Shown: positions 31,904-40,137 of the stretch, piece after piece | Layout: every line of letters begins with the position of its first letter | How positions within the stretch are numbered: the first letter of the stretch is position 1 | Source of the DNA: Nitrospirota bacterium | GTDB lineage: Bacteria; Nitrospirota; Thermodesulfovibrionia; Thermodesulfovibrionales; Magnetobacteriaceae | NCBI GenBank assembly: GCA_015233725.1 | Contig: JADFXD010000014.1 | Span: 1-44,758 of the forward strand | Reading direction: 5' to 3' | DNA length: 44,758 bases | Notes under the pieces: generated by a model | Seen by the model: only the letters and a program-made list of their open reading frames with translations | The model's database searches: none | Told to the model about the DNA's origin: nothing | Program-made: the position numbers and the translations under genes

Positions 31904-34900
31904 TGAGACGCATATTTACCGGATTTGTTCTTTACCGCTCCAGGACGCTCCTGGCTCCTTACAGTGGCTGGGGTAGTGGTTTGCTTACAATTGGGGTTAT
32001 AGTTGCCGGCCTTCTGGTCTTTACGATGCCGCCTGTATTGGCCTGGCAGAACTTGTCTCAGGGCCAGGGGACAGCTCCAACGACACTCGGTACGTTGACG
32101 GACATGGCCATTGTCACGCCATCGGACAATCAGACGTTGATATATCAGTCATCCAGTGGCAAGTGGGTCAATGTCACAATCAGTAGTGTAAGTGGCAGCT
32201 ATTCTGACGTCAACGCCCGCGCAGCGTTGAGTTGCACAGCAACAGGGCTGACGTACAACAGCTCAACGGGAGCAACGAGCCTCAGCAGCGGCTATCTCAT
32301 CCCGACAACGACGCAGTCAACAAACTGGAACACGGCCTACACGCATAGTGGATTAACCACGGGCAACCCGCACAACGTGACAAAATCAGATGTCGGCCTT
32401 GGCTCAGTTGAGAACACAGCGTTGAGTACGTGGGCGGGTAGTGGCAACATCACAACACTTGGCACGATAGGCACGGGGACGTGGCACGGCAGCGCCATCG
32501 GCGATAGCTACATCTCATCGGCTGCTACGTGGAACGCCAAGCAAAACGCCTTAACGGCGGGTACAGATTACTTGGCGCCCAGTGGCAACGGTTCGTCGTT
32601 GACGGGATTGACGAAATCGCAGGTAGGCCTCGGCTCAGTCGAGAACACGGCGTTGAGCACGTGGGCAGGAACCGGCAACATCACAACACTCGGGACAATA
32701 TCGACTGGGACAATCCCGTGGGCGAACATTAGCAAGACCGGATCAACTGTTGCAAGCATAGCGGACACCAATATCAGTTCACCTTCAGACGGAGATGTCT
32801 TGAAATACCAGAGTTCAACATCCAGGTGGATCAATGGCAGTGCTGGTACAACGTCGCTGAGTTCTGGAAACGTAGACGGCTTAACTGTATTACTCTCAGG
32901 CAGTAAACTCTCAGTGTCGCCGTTGATCGTAGACAACATACTACTTAACTCATTCCGCATTGCAACAATCGGTTCCCTGACTACGCCGTATCTGATGGCA
33001 GATGGCGTTACAGATGATTTCAGAGATACTATCGGTGTCAATACAGGGGGATCGACATATGGTGCATATGATAGCTCTAATTATGACTTCAAGTCAGTTT
33101 CATCAACCTTGCTAATACAGGGAGAAGGCAGTGCAACGGCTTTCGTAGACACAGCGAGGCAAAAAACCATCACAGCCACAGGTAATGCGACACAATCAGC
33201 TACACAGTACAAACTCGGAAGCAAGAGCATATACCTGGATGGAACCAGCTCTACATATTTAAGCCTTGCCAATAATAGTGATTGGGATTTTGGCTCAGGT
33301 AATTTCACGATAGATGCCTGGGTCTATATGGCCACTACCACTGGTGGCGCTTTTACGCAGGGGGCTAATGCATACGCAAATAGGATCGCATCACAATGGG
33401 AAACAGGAACTACGTTTAACAGCAATACGAATAGCCAATGGTCTGTATATGATACCGCAGCACAATTTACCAGTCCTGCGAGCAAGGGATTTATAGGTGC
33501 AGTGTTTGATGGCCGGTATGTGTACTTCGTGCCGAACAATAACGGGGCAGCATTTGGACAGGTGACAAGATACGATACCACGGGAAACTTTACGACGGCT
33601 GGTTCGTGGAGCGTATATGACACTACAGCGGTAAACTCCAACAGCAAGGGATTTATAGGTGCAGTGTTTGATGGTCGGTATGTGTACTTCGTGCCGTATA
33701 GTAACGGGGCAGCATTTGGACAGGTGACAAGATACGATACCACGGGAAACTTTACGACGGCTGGTTCGTGGAGCGTATATGACACTACAGCGGTAAACTC
33801 CAACAGCAAGGGATTTAACGGTGCAGTGTTTGATGGCCGATATGTGTACTTCGTACCGTATAGTAACGGGGCCATATTTGGTCAGATAACGAGATACGAT
33901 ACCACGGGAAACTTTACGACGGCTGGTTCGTGGAGCGTATACGACACCGCAGCACAATTTACCAGTCCTGCGAGCAAAGGATTTGCTGGTGCAGTGTTTG
34001 ATGGTCGGTATGTGTACTTCGTGCCGAATTATAACGGGGCAGCATTTGGACAGATAACGAGATACGATACCACGGGTAACTTTACTACGGCTGGTTCGTG
34101 GAGCGTATATGATACCGCAGCACAATTTACCAGTCCTGCGAGCAAGGGATTTATAGGTGCAGTGTTTGATGGTCGGTATCTGTACTTTGTCCCGTATAAT
34201 AACGGGGCCATATTTGGTCAGGTGACAAGATACGACACCACGGGTAACTTTACGACGGCTGGTTCGTGGAGCGTATATGACACTACAGCGGTAAACTCCA
34301 ACAGCAAGGGATTTAACGGTGCAGTGTTTGATGGCCGATATGTGTACTTCGTGCCGAATTATAACGGGACAGCGTTTGGTCAGGTGACAAGATACGACAC
34401 CACGGGTAACTTTACGACGGCTGGTTCGTGGAGCGTATATGACACTACAGCGGTAAACTCCAACAGCAAGGGATTTAACGGTGCAGTGTTTGATGGCCGA
34501 TATGTGTACTTCGTACCGTATAGTAACGGGGCCATATTTGGTCAGGTGACAAGATACGACACCACGGGGACAAACACAGCCTGGAATTTAACTGCGAATA
34601 GGGGGAGCCAAAGTGGCGGTTTCTCAGGGGAACCGCAAGGGGTTAATTTTACCTTTGCCATTGGCGTTTATTCCTATACGCTATCATCTCAAACTCCATT
34701 GAGTTCAGGTTGGCATCATGTCGCTGTTGTTAGAAATGGGAATGTCTTTACTTTATACGTAGATGGCGTGTCAAAAAGTACGCAAACAGTTACAGGCACG
34801 ATAAACGCATCAACATTACCCCTGGTGATTGGGTCTTATAACGCGGCCGTCCCAGCTACGTTTAATGGGTACATTGACAACATAAGGATAACCAAAGGAG

Positions 34901-35274
34901 CCGCTTTATGGACAACTGATTTTTCCGGTTCTCTACCTACGACGCCAGCGTCGTATGTCCCAAATATGACGCTTATCTCTAATTCATATACGGCGGTTAG
35001 CGCACCGACTTCAGCGAGGATTGTCTTATACGTAGAAGAGATAGACAGTTGTACGCCAGATACGGACTACATGGCGTATGTCAGCATGGACAACGGATCA
35101 ACATGGACACAAATAACAGGCTTGACCTCCGATGGTAGTTATGTCACGGGTAGGAGGATTGTTGCCTCTAGTGGGACTCTAACCAGCACAAGTGGGTCAA
35201 CTATGCTATGGAAGGTTGCAACGGCTAACAACAAAAACATAAACCTGCATGGAGTGAGTGTGTTATGGAAATAA
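31903..35274 (+). CDS. Large tail-fibre-like protein with LamG-type domain and seven-unit repeat array
   Basis: A 1123-residue protein. Residues 1-45 form a membrane/secretion segment (GLLTIGVIVAGLLVFTMPPVLA). Residues about 60-300 hold two fibre-type repeats with GLGSVENTALSTWAG. From about residue 395 to the C-terminus comes a concanavalin/LamG-like domain (NFTIDAWVYM at the front, GWHHVAVVRNGN and TLYVDGV at the back), split by a seven-unit array of 54-56 residues (KGF-GAVFDGRYVYFVP...). A final small domain ends HGVSVLWK. It probably binds cell-surface glycans as a receptor-binding protein. The start at 31903 overlaps the previous stop; a longer start (31885) exists without added sense. 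Its N-terminus carries two chromosomal repeat modules (31940-31974). Confidence 0.75.
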   Translation: MRRIFTGFVLYRSRTLLAPYSGWGSGLLTIGVIVAGLLVFTMPPVLAWQNLSQGQGTAPTTLGTLTDMAIVTPSDNQTLIYQSSSGKWVNVTISSVSGSYSDVNARAALSCTATGLTYNSSTGATSLSSGYLIPTTTQSTNWNTAYTHSGLTTGNPHNVTKSDVGLGSVENTALSTWAGSGNITTLGTIGTGTWHGSAIGDSYISSAATWNAKQNALTAGTDYLAPSGNGSSLTGLTKSQVGLGSVENTALSTWAGTGNITTLGTISTGTIPWANISKTGSTVASIADTNISSPSDGDVLKYQSSTSRWINGSAGTTSLSSGNVDGLTVLLSGSKLSVSPLIVDNILLNSFRIATIGSLTTPYLMADGVTDDFRDTIGVNTGGSTYGAYDSSNYDFKSVSSTLLIQGEGSATAFVDTARQKTITATGNATQSATQYKLGSKSIYLDGTSSTYLSLANNSDWDFGSGNFTIDAWVYMATTTGGAFTQGANAYANRIASQWETGTTFNSNTNSQWSVYDTAAQFTSPASKGFIGAVFDGRYVYFVPNNNGAAFGQVTRYDTTGNFTTAGSWSVYDTTAVNSNSKGFIGAVFDGRYVYFVPYSNGAAFGQVTRYDTTGNFTTAGSWSVYDTTAVNSNSKGFNGAVFDGRYVYFVPYSNGAIFGQITRYDTTGNFTTAGSWSVYDTAAQFTSPASKGFAGAVFDGRYVYFVPNYNGAAFGQITRYDTTGNFTTAGSWSVYDTAAQFTSPASKGFIGAVFDGRYLYFVPYNNGAIFGQVTRYDTTGNFTTAGSWSVYDTTAVNSNSKGFNGAVFDGRYVYFVPNYNGTAFGQVTRYDTTGNFTTAGSWSVYDTTAVNSNSKGFNGAVFDGRYVYFVPYSNGAIFGQVTRYDTTGTNTAWNLTANRGSQSGGFSGEPQGVNFTFAIGVYSYTLSSQTPLSSGWHHVAVVRNGNVFTLYVDGVSKSTQTVTGTINASTLPLVIGSYNAAVPATFNGYIDNIRITKGAALWTTDFSGSLPTTPASYVPNMTLISNSYTAVSAPTSARIVLYVEEIDSCTPDTDYMAYVSMDNGSTWTQITGLTSDGSYVTGRRIVASSGTLTSTSGSTMLWKVATANNKNINLHGVSVLWK
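31940..31974 (+). repeat. Palindrome plus CTCCTTACAGTGGCTGGGG module inside the fibre gene
   Basis: CCAGGA CGC TCCTGG (31940-31954) is immediately followed by CTCCTTACAGTGGCTGGGG, the inverted form of the right module of repeat copies E and G. The two chromosomal modules are thus adjacent inside a reading frame, encoding part of the signal-anchor region. Confidence 0.85.
33437..34569 (+). repeat. Seven 162/168-bp tandem repeats
   Basis: Seven copies of a unit with GCAGTGTTTGATGG, GTGTACTTCGT and AGATACGA(T/C)ACCACGGG. Units are 54 codons when they end in A-V-N-S-N-S and 56 when they end in Q-F-T-S-P-A-S. The order of linker types is mixed, and internal variants (N-N-N, Y-S-N, N-Y-N, Y-N-N before G) are shuffled independently. 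This suggests recombination among units. Confidence 0.92.
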
Positions 35275-35306
35275 AACAATCAATAATATCTCGAAAAGGA
35301 GGATGT

Positions 35307-35585
35307 ATGACTAATAAGACGTTATATCTCTCAGTGGTAAGCATAATGCTGTTTCTGTCATTGTTGTTGGTCCCTTTTCTAAATAACAGGGCAGATGCGG
35401 AGCCAAAACGACTGACAACGGTAGACCAACAGGCAGCGATGGCGACAAAGAAGCAGGCCAAGACCGACAATATGCCAGACCTGCAGGCCTTTGAGGATGC
35501 CATAGACAAGGCCTTTTCCGATAACAAGCAGGCAACTGTGCTCAAGAAGTTGGCGAGGCTACTCTACGTACACATAAACGATTGA
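35307..35585 (+). CDS. Small exported protein of unknown function in the phage block
   Basis: A 92-residue protein. MTNKTLYLSVVSIMLFLSLL is a signal peptide with predicted cleavage after NRADA. The mature part is charged and helical (FEDAIDKAFSDNKQATVLKKLARLLYVH). AAAAGGAGG precedes the ATG at 35307; the frame opens earlier at 35265 without such a site. It could be a periplasmic factor acting at lysis or superinfection exclusion, but nothing proves this. Confidence 0.6.
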   Translation: MTNKTLYLSVVSIMLFLSLLLVPFLNNRADAEPKRLTTVDQQAAMATKKQAKTDNMPDLQAFEDAIDKAFSDNKQATVLKKLARLLYVHIND

Positions 35586-35640
35586 AAAGGATTAAACAGT
35601 GAGTATTACACACACAAAAAAAATAGGAGGATTTTGATTT

Positions 35641-36309
35641 ATGGAAGCCTTAAGTGAAGTTTCCACGGTAGTGTTAAGCGACCTGGGGGATGTTATCCCC
35701 AGTATCAGCATTGACTCTCAGGACATGCCCGAGGGGGATAACTCAGAACAGAGCGGCGCTGATCAGGTTGACAACGAAGGTAGTGCAACCAGTAACGACG
35801 AGCTTGCCAATGAGCTTGACGACGAGCTTGATAACGAGTTCGCCAATGACCCACAGATCGACGCGTTCCGCAGGGACAACCCCCTGCTGTATGACGTGAT
35901 CAAGAGAATGCTAACCGTCATCCTGGATCGCTCTGAAGTGGATGAACCTCAAGAGGATATCCCTGTACAACCACAGGCAGTAGCGCCGTCTCAGGCACAG
36001 GTGCTCACACCAACCCAGACGCAGGCGGTCGTACCAACGCAGGCAGCTACATCACCACAGACGCAGGTAGCCACATCAACTCAGACAACGCCTGCCGCAG
36101 AGATGGGTCGTGGAGGTATCGAGAGGTTTATAGCCCCGCCGCGTTCCACCTCCAACGCAAACACCACCCCGGAGTCATTTACGAATCAACAGATAGAGCA
36201 GTTCTACAGGGCATTGGCCTCCGGTCGCTACAGGGGCAGGGAAAACGATGCCCGCGACATAGAACTCAGGATCGCTCGCGCCATCAACGAGGGCAGGGTA
36301 ACTAACTAA
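35641..36309 (+). CDS. Probable capsid scaffolding protein
   Basis: A 222-residue, highly acidic N-terminal half (many D/E between 20 and 70), a Gln/Thr/Pro/Val-rich low-complexity linker (about 105-160) and a basic helical C-terminal end (QQIEQFYRALASGRYRGREN to the stop). Acidic protein with a basic, helical C-terminal tail directly before the major capsid gene is the usual layout of phage scaffolding proteins, whose tail binds coat subunits. No sequence family is recognised, so the call rests on position and composition. AGGAGG lies upstream of the ATG. Confidence 0.6.
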   Translation: MEALSEVSTVVLSDLGDVIPSISIDSQDMPEGDNSEQSGADQVDNEGSATSNDELANELDDELDNEFANDPQIDAFRRDNPLLYDVIKRMLTVILDRSEVDEPQEDIPVQPQAVAPSQAQVLTPTQTQAVVPTQAATSPQTQVATSTQTTPAAEMGRGGIERFIAPPRSTSNANTTPESFTNQQIEQFYRALASGRYRGRENDARDIELRIARAINEGRVTN

Positions 36310-36397
36310 CAAAGGGGTAAGACCAGACCCCCGGCATAAAACGGTTGCGAAACGATAATCGCATAAAACAAACAATACAAAGGAGGATATTAAAACA

Positions 36398-37330
36398 ATG
36401 GCATTAGCAAAGGCATCGGGTTATCCCGACTACGGCAGTGGTTCACAGGGTAGGTTCATCAAGGCGATATGGTCAGGCAAGCTCCTGGCCAAGTACTACG
36501 CCACCAGCGTGGTAACTGACATATCCAACACCACCTACGAGGGAGATATCAAGGAACAGGGCGACCTGGTCTACATCCGCGCCGTACCGGATATCACCAT
36601 CAGGGACTATGTCAAGGGGCAGAAGCTCGAGTACGACAACCCAGACGCCCCCCCGGCCGTTGACCTGTTGATCGACAAGGGCAAGTATTTTGCCTTCACA
36701 TGCGACGACGTTGATAAGTGGCAGTCTGACCTGGCCCTCCTGGACCTCTGGAGCAGCGACGCCGCCGAGCAGCTCAAGGTAGTCATAGACGCCGAGGTAC
36801 TCAGCACCATCCCCTCACAGGCACACGCAAGCAACAAGGGAGATCATGCAGGAAGGATATCGGGGGCCATCGACCTCGGCAAGACCGGGGCGCCCATACA
36901 GATCACAAAGAGCAACGTCCTGGACTACATCGTAGACTGTGCCTCGGTCCTCGATGAACAAAACATCCCCGAGACCGACAGGTGGCTGATCATCCCCGCA
37001 TAGTTAAGCGGCATGATCAAGAAGTCCGACCTCAGAGATGCCGCCCTGACCGCCGACCCCGTCTCCATACTGAGAAATGGCCGCATCGGCTCCATAGACC
37101 GCTTTACCGTCTATAGCAGCAACCACGTCGGCAGCGTCACGGACTCCAGCAATACGGTAAACAACATCCTCTTTGGCCACAGGGCGGCGCTGACCTTTGC
37201 CTCCCAGATCATCAGGGTGGAGACACTGAGGGCAGAGAGCACCTTTGGCGACCTCGTCAGGGGACTACACGTCTACGGCTTTAAGGTGATCAAGCCCGAG
37301 GCCCTCGGCGTCCTGTACGCCATGAGATAG
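36398..37330 (+). pseudogene. Major capsid protein with one in-frame amber codon
   Basis: The frame from ATG 36398 (AAAGGAGG upstream) to TAG 37330 would encode 310 residues, interrupted only by TAG at 37001-37003. The protein looks like an HK97-fold coat: FTCDDVDKWQSDLALLD, TDRWLIIPA-stop-LSGMIKKSDLRDAAL and GHRAALTFASQIIRVETLRA. In relatives, the position after IIP-(A/P) is usually tryptophan, so TGG to TAG is the simplest change. The downstream part is undamaged and its ATG at 37013 lacks a ribosome-binding site. TAG is used as the real stop by other genes here (37330, 38585, 41019), so general reassignment is unlikely. Options: recent knock-out, suppression or read-through, or a sequencing error. 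Confidence 0.8.
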
Positions 37331-37344
37331 CAGGAGCGTCCTGC
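37330..37344 (-). repeat. 15-bp palindrome after the capsid gene
   Basis: GCAGGA GCG TCCTGC followed by AGCGATAAAGAAGC; the first base is the last base of the capsid stop codon. Both arm ends changed relative to CCAGGA/TCCTGG, so pairing is preserved. Confidence 0.8.
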
Positions 37345-37385
37345 AGCGATAAAGAAGCAAACATACAACTTCAGGAGGATAGACA

Positions 37386-37799
37386 ATGGCAACAGTAGAC
37401 CTTACAGGTGGCACATCGGCCATACCATACAACGGTATAAACAGAGAATACCAGATCAGAAACAGGCTCAACCTTGGCGTAACACACGTGGCGGCCTCAG
37501 ATACGCTAAACGTACTGACGGTCAAGGCCAACACTCACGTCAAGAAGGTATACACAAAGGTCATCACCCCGGAAGGCGCCACGGCTACATGCACCATCGG
37601 GGACAGCACAAGCGCCGCCGGCTTTGACGCCAGCGTAAATCTCAACGCAGCAGCAGGTACGATCACCCAAAGCACGGTAAGCGATACCTACGCCGATGGC
37701 AAGATTTACACAACCGAGACAAGCATTAACCTCACGCCGGCCAACAACCTCGGCAACGCTGTCATTGACGTCTATGTCACATGTGAAGACCTGAATTAA
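37386..37799 (+). CDS. Phage structural protein, possible capsid decoration protein
   Basis: A 137-residue beta-rich protein (NRLNLGVTHVAASDTLNVL, YTKVITPEGATATCTIGD, ...AVIDVYVTCEDLN). The size, lack of charge clusters and position directly after the major capsid gene suggest a decoration or head-stabilising protein, but no family is recognised. AGGAGG precedes the ATG. A palindrome begins right at its stop codon. Confidence 0.6.
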   Translation: MATVDLTGGTSAIPYNGINREYQIRNRLNLGVTHVAASDTLNVLTVKANTHVKKVYTKVITPEGATATCTIGDSTSAAGFDASVNLNAAAGTITQSTVSDTYADGKIYTTETSINLTPANNLGNAVIDVYVTCEDLN

Positions 37800-37814
37800 C
37801 CAGGAGTGTCCTGG
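37800..37814 (-). repeat. 15-bp palindrome at the end of the 137-residue gene
   Basis: CCAGGA GTG TCCTGG followed by AGCAAACAAGAGG. Same family; the centre GCG has become GTG. Confidence 0.8.
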
Positions 37815-37833
37815 AGCAAACAAGAGGGGGGTT

Positions 37834-37868
37834 GAGCGCCCCTGGTTGTACATCGCCAGGGGCGCTGA
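37834..37868. repeat. Long inverted repeat in the gap before the adaptor gene
   Basis: AGCGCCCCTGG and CCAGGGGCGCT form an 11-bp stem around about 11 bases (TTGTACATCG). It sits 20 bases after the previous palindrome. No T-run follows; it may be a processing hairpin or a further member of the repeat family. Confidence 0.75.
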
Positions 37869-37900
37869 CCCCTACAAATATTACACTCTAAGGAGGCAAC

Positions 37901-37939
37901 GTGGGAAAAAACTCCACGACAGAGAAAGATGACCGTTAA
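37901..37939 (+). CDS. Possible 12-codon leader peptide overlapping the adaptor start
   Basis: AGGAGG is followed 4 bases later by GTG and 11 more codons ending TAA, overlapping the ATG of the adaptor gene at 37929 by 11 bases. The adaptor has no other good ribosome-binding site, so the mini-frame may couple translation to it. It could also be the remains of the true 5' end of the adaptor gene in another frame. Confidence 0.35.
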   Translation: MGKNSTTEKDDR

Positions 37940-38585
37940 AGATATATTACAGCGAACCAGACAGTTGCTTACAGACAACATCCCACCATACCTGTGGTCT
38001 GATACAGAGCTGGTCGATTACCTCAACGATGCGGCTAACGAGCTGTTGATACAGACGCGGCTGTTGATCGACTCCACTACACCCGATATCTGCCGCATAG
38101 ATGTCAACGCTGATGTTGCAGTCTATGCCCTGGACAGACGGGTGATCGCCCTCAAACGCGTCTTGCTCCAGGGCACGGGCATACCACTGAGCAGGGTCAC
38201 GCAACAATACATGGATGCCTCAAACATCATCTGGGACCAGGCCACGGGAGTCCCCCGTACCTACCTGCTGGATGCCACAAGCGGACACATCACCCTCTAC
38301 CCCATACCCGATAGCTCAGACACCCTGACCCTGACCGTCTACAGACTGCCCCTAAACGAGCTGACACCAACAGCCCAGGACATCGAACCAGAGATCAACT
38401 ACAGATACCACCCCAGGCTCATCGCCGGTATCCTCTGCAGGGCCTACGAAAAGACCGACACCGAAACCTTCAACCCCACCGGCGGACAAAAATACTCCGA
38501 CATCTGGCACAGGTTCATCGAGGAGGTCAAGAAAGACAACCTCGTCACCGACTACGTTGATACCTCTTACAGGGTTGATTTTTAG
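37929..38585 (+). CDS. Phage head-tail adaptor protein
   Basis: A 218-residue protein. It opens MTVKDILQRTRQLLTDNIPP and LWSDTELVDYLNDAANELL, the familiar N-terminal helices of phage adaptor proteins that bind below the portal. A beta-rich middle (DVAVYALDRRVIALKRVLL, HITLYPIPDSSDTLTLTVYRLPL) and a helical end (HPRLIAGILCRAYEKTD) follow, the common order in podovirus-like gp6/gp4-type adaptors. It supports a short-tailed phage morphology. Confidence 0.75.
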   Translation: MTVKDILQRTRQLLTDNIPPYLWSDTELVDYLNDAANELLIQTRLLIDSTTPDICRIDVNADVAVYALDRRVIALKRVLLQGTGIPLSRVTQQYMDASNIIWDQATGVPRTYLLDATSGHITLYPIPDSSDTLTLTVYRLPLNELTPTAQDIEPEINYRYHPRLIAGILCRAYEKTDTETFNPTGGQKYSDIWHRFIEEVKKDNLVTDYVDTSYRVDF

Positions 38586-38592
38586 GGCGGCC

Positions 38593-40101
38593 ATGAATAC
38601 ATTAAATCAGGGACGTCCTGCAGCTACAACGACGGTGGTGCGACCACCTGCGACGACGACGCTAACGTATAAGGGTTTCAGGGGGCTGGTCAACGTCGAT
38701 CCGTTGTCTGTCTCCGAGGTGTCCTCAGATGGGCTGTCTGATCTACGCTCGGCCATAAACGTCGATATCGACAACTCAGGTGGCGTTATCACGCGGCCTG
38801 GTTTCCTGAGGGTCTACGCGGGCAAGGTTCATTCCCTCTACAGCAACGGCAAGGCAGGAGCGTCCTGCAGCGGTAAAGAGGTCTGTCTCTTCAGGCAGGC
38901 CGACAGGCTCATGCAACTGTACCAGGGTGGTGCAACCACCTGCGTCAGTGGCGTCCCCTCATCCCCGGAGGCGGTTGCGCCCTATGCCGTGCAAACCCTC
39001 GCCACCGGCATAAACGGCCAACTGAGGATGAGTTACCAGTACGTCGCCGGCAGGGTCTACTACAGCGATACGGCCATCACGGGGGTTGTGGACCTGACGG
39101 CAGGGTCGATACCCGTTGCGAGGTCGTGGGGGATGCTCCCCCCAGATGCCCCCGTGCTGTCGCCTGAATCTGCTGGCGTACTCTCACAGGGCAACTACCA
39201 GGTCGCCCTGACCTACACCCGCAGCGATGGCCAGGAGAGCGGCGCATCCACGGTAGCCAGCATCGCCCTCACAGCAGGATCGTCCAAAGGCGGTATCGAT
39301 ATCCTCTGCCCCCTGTCGGCTGACCCCGATGTCAGAAGGATCAACATCTACGTAAGCGCCCCCAACGGCGAGGTGCCATATCTGCTTGCCTCGGTGGATA
39401 ACACCCCAGGCTCGACAACGCCAAGGCTGGGATTCACCCAGCCATACCACTACCGGGGTGAGACCGTCACAGGTTCCCCGCTGTTGACGTGGGGACTGAG
39501 ACCGCCCCCACCTGGACAATTGCTCTGCTACTATCGCGGACGTATCTACGTGGCAAGCCTCAACACCCTGTGGTACAGTCAGCCCTACGCCTATGAGCTA
39601 TTTGACCCCGCCCAGGGATGGCTCGTCTTTGATGAGCCCATCACACTCCTGGCCGCCGTTGAGGACGGGATCTTTGTGGGCACCTCGGAGGAGGTCGTCT
39701 TTGTCAAGGGGACAGAGCCTGAGAGGTTCCAGATGATGCGACTATCCAACTGTGGCGCCGTCCTTGGCACACAGACTATGGGGACTCTCCCTGGCAACAA
39801 CAACTCGGATACGGGGTCAGAGACCGTGTTCTGGGAGTCGAGGATGGGCAAGTGTGCAGGGTCAAGCGGCGGCAGGCTCCAGTTGCTCAACGCCGACAGA
39901 TACTACTATGAGGCAGGCGAGATAGGCACAGGGGTCTTTTGGCAGCGCGATGGTATGCAGCTCTACCTCAGCATCATGCAAGGCTCCCCGCTGCCACCTG
40001 TTAATTACCACAGCCCCCTTATCACGACCAGGGACGAGGATAGCGGCAGCTACAGCCTGGCAATGCCAATGCCTGAGCTGGAGTCAGGGCCTGGTATATA
40101 A
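38593..40101 (+). CDS. Phage tail/neck structural protein with several inserted palindromes
   Basis: A 502-residue protein. From about residue 25 it reads FRGLVNVDPLSVSEVSSDGLS and SAINVDIDNSGGVITRPGF, a pattern of neck/tail-hub proteins that follow adaptors, with fibronectin-like strands (GNYQVALTYTRSDGQES) and a beta-propeller-like region (GRIYVASLNTLWYSQP, EDGIFVGTSEEVVFVKG). The family is not certain. The ATG at 38593 follows GGGCGG weakly. Four 13-15 bp palindromes lie in its first 350 bases, read as QGRPAA, VVRPPA, GKAGASCSGK and QGGATTC. They fall in loops between predicted strands. Confidence 0.65.
   Translation: MNTLNQGRPAATTTVVRPPATTTLTYKGFRGLVNVDPLSVSEVSSDGLSDLRSAINVDIDNSGGVITRPGFLRVYAGKVHSLYSNGKAGASCSGKEVCLFRQADRLMQLYQGGATTCVSGVPSSPEAVAPYAVQTLATGINGQLRMSYQYVAGRVYYSDTAITGVVDLTAGSIPVARSWGMLPPDAPVLSPESAGVLSQGNYQVALTYTRSDGQESGASTVASIALTAGSSKGGIDILCPLSADPDVRRINIYVSAPNGEVPYLLASVDNTPGSTTPRLGFTQPYHYRGETVTGSPLLTWGLRPPPPGQLLCYYRGRIYVASLNTLWYSQPYAYELFDPAQGWLVFDEPITLLAAVEDGIFVGTSEEVVFVKGTEPERFQMMRLSNCGAVLGTQTMGTLPGNNNSDTGSETVFWESRMGKCAGSSGGRLQLLNADRYYYEAGEIGTGVFWQRDGMQLYLSIMQGSPLPPVNYHSPLITTRDEDSGSYSLAMPMPELESGPGI
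38608..38620 (-). repeat. Degenerate palindrome (CAGGGACGTCCTG)
   Basis: Reads CAGGGACGTCCTG then CAGC, a slightly shifted member of the CAGGAGCGTCCTG family, at codons 6-10 of the tail/neck gene. Confidence 0.65.
38634..38648 (+). repeat. 15-bp palindrome (GGTGGT GCG ACCACC)
   Basis: Same 6-3-6 layout with different arms, followed by TGCG. A second copy with a GCA centre is at 38926. Confidence 0.8.
38854..38868 (-). repeat. 15-bp palindrome (GCAGGA GCG TCCTGC)
   Basis: Identical to the 37330 copy and followed by AGCGGTAAAGAGG, inside the tail/neck gene. Confidence 0.85.
38926..38940 (+). repeat. 15-bp palindrome (GGTGGT GCA ACCACC)
   Basis: Same arms as at 38634, followed by TGCGTCAG, inside the tail/neck gene. 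Confidence 0.8.
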
Positions 40102-40137
40102 AACTGTGAACAAAATTACGATTGAAAGGAGAAAAAC

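Noticed and set aside
33324-34125. Two long minus-strand frames opposite the fibre repeats
   Set aside because: They are antisense shadows of the highly repetitive array; plus-strand frame gives sensible repeats and has the ribosome-binding context.
36398-37330. General reassignment of TAG to an amino acid in this phage
   Set aside because: Several neighbouring genes end in TAG at sensible positions (37330, 38585, 41019).
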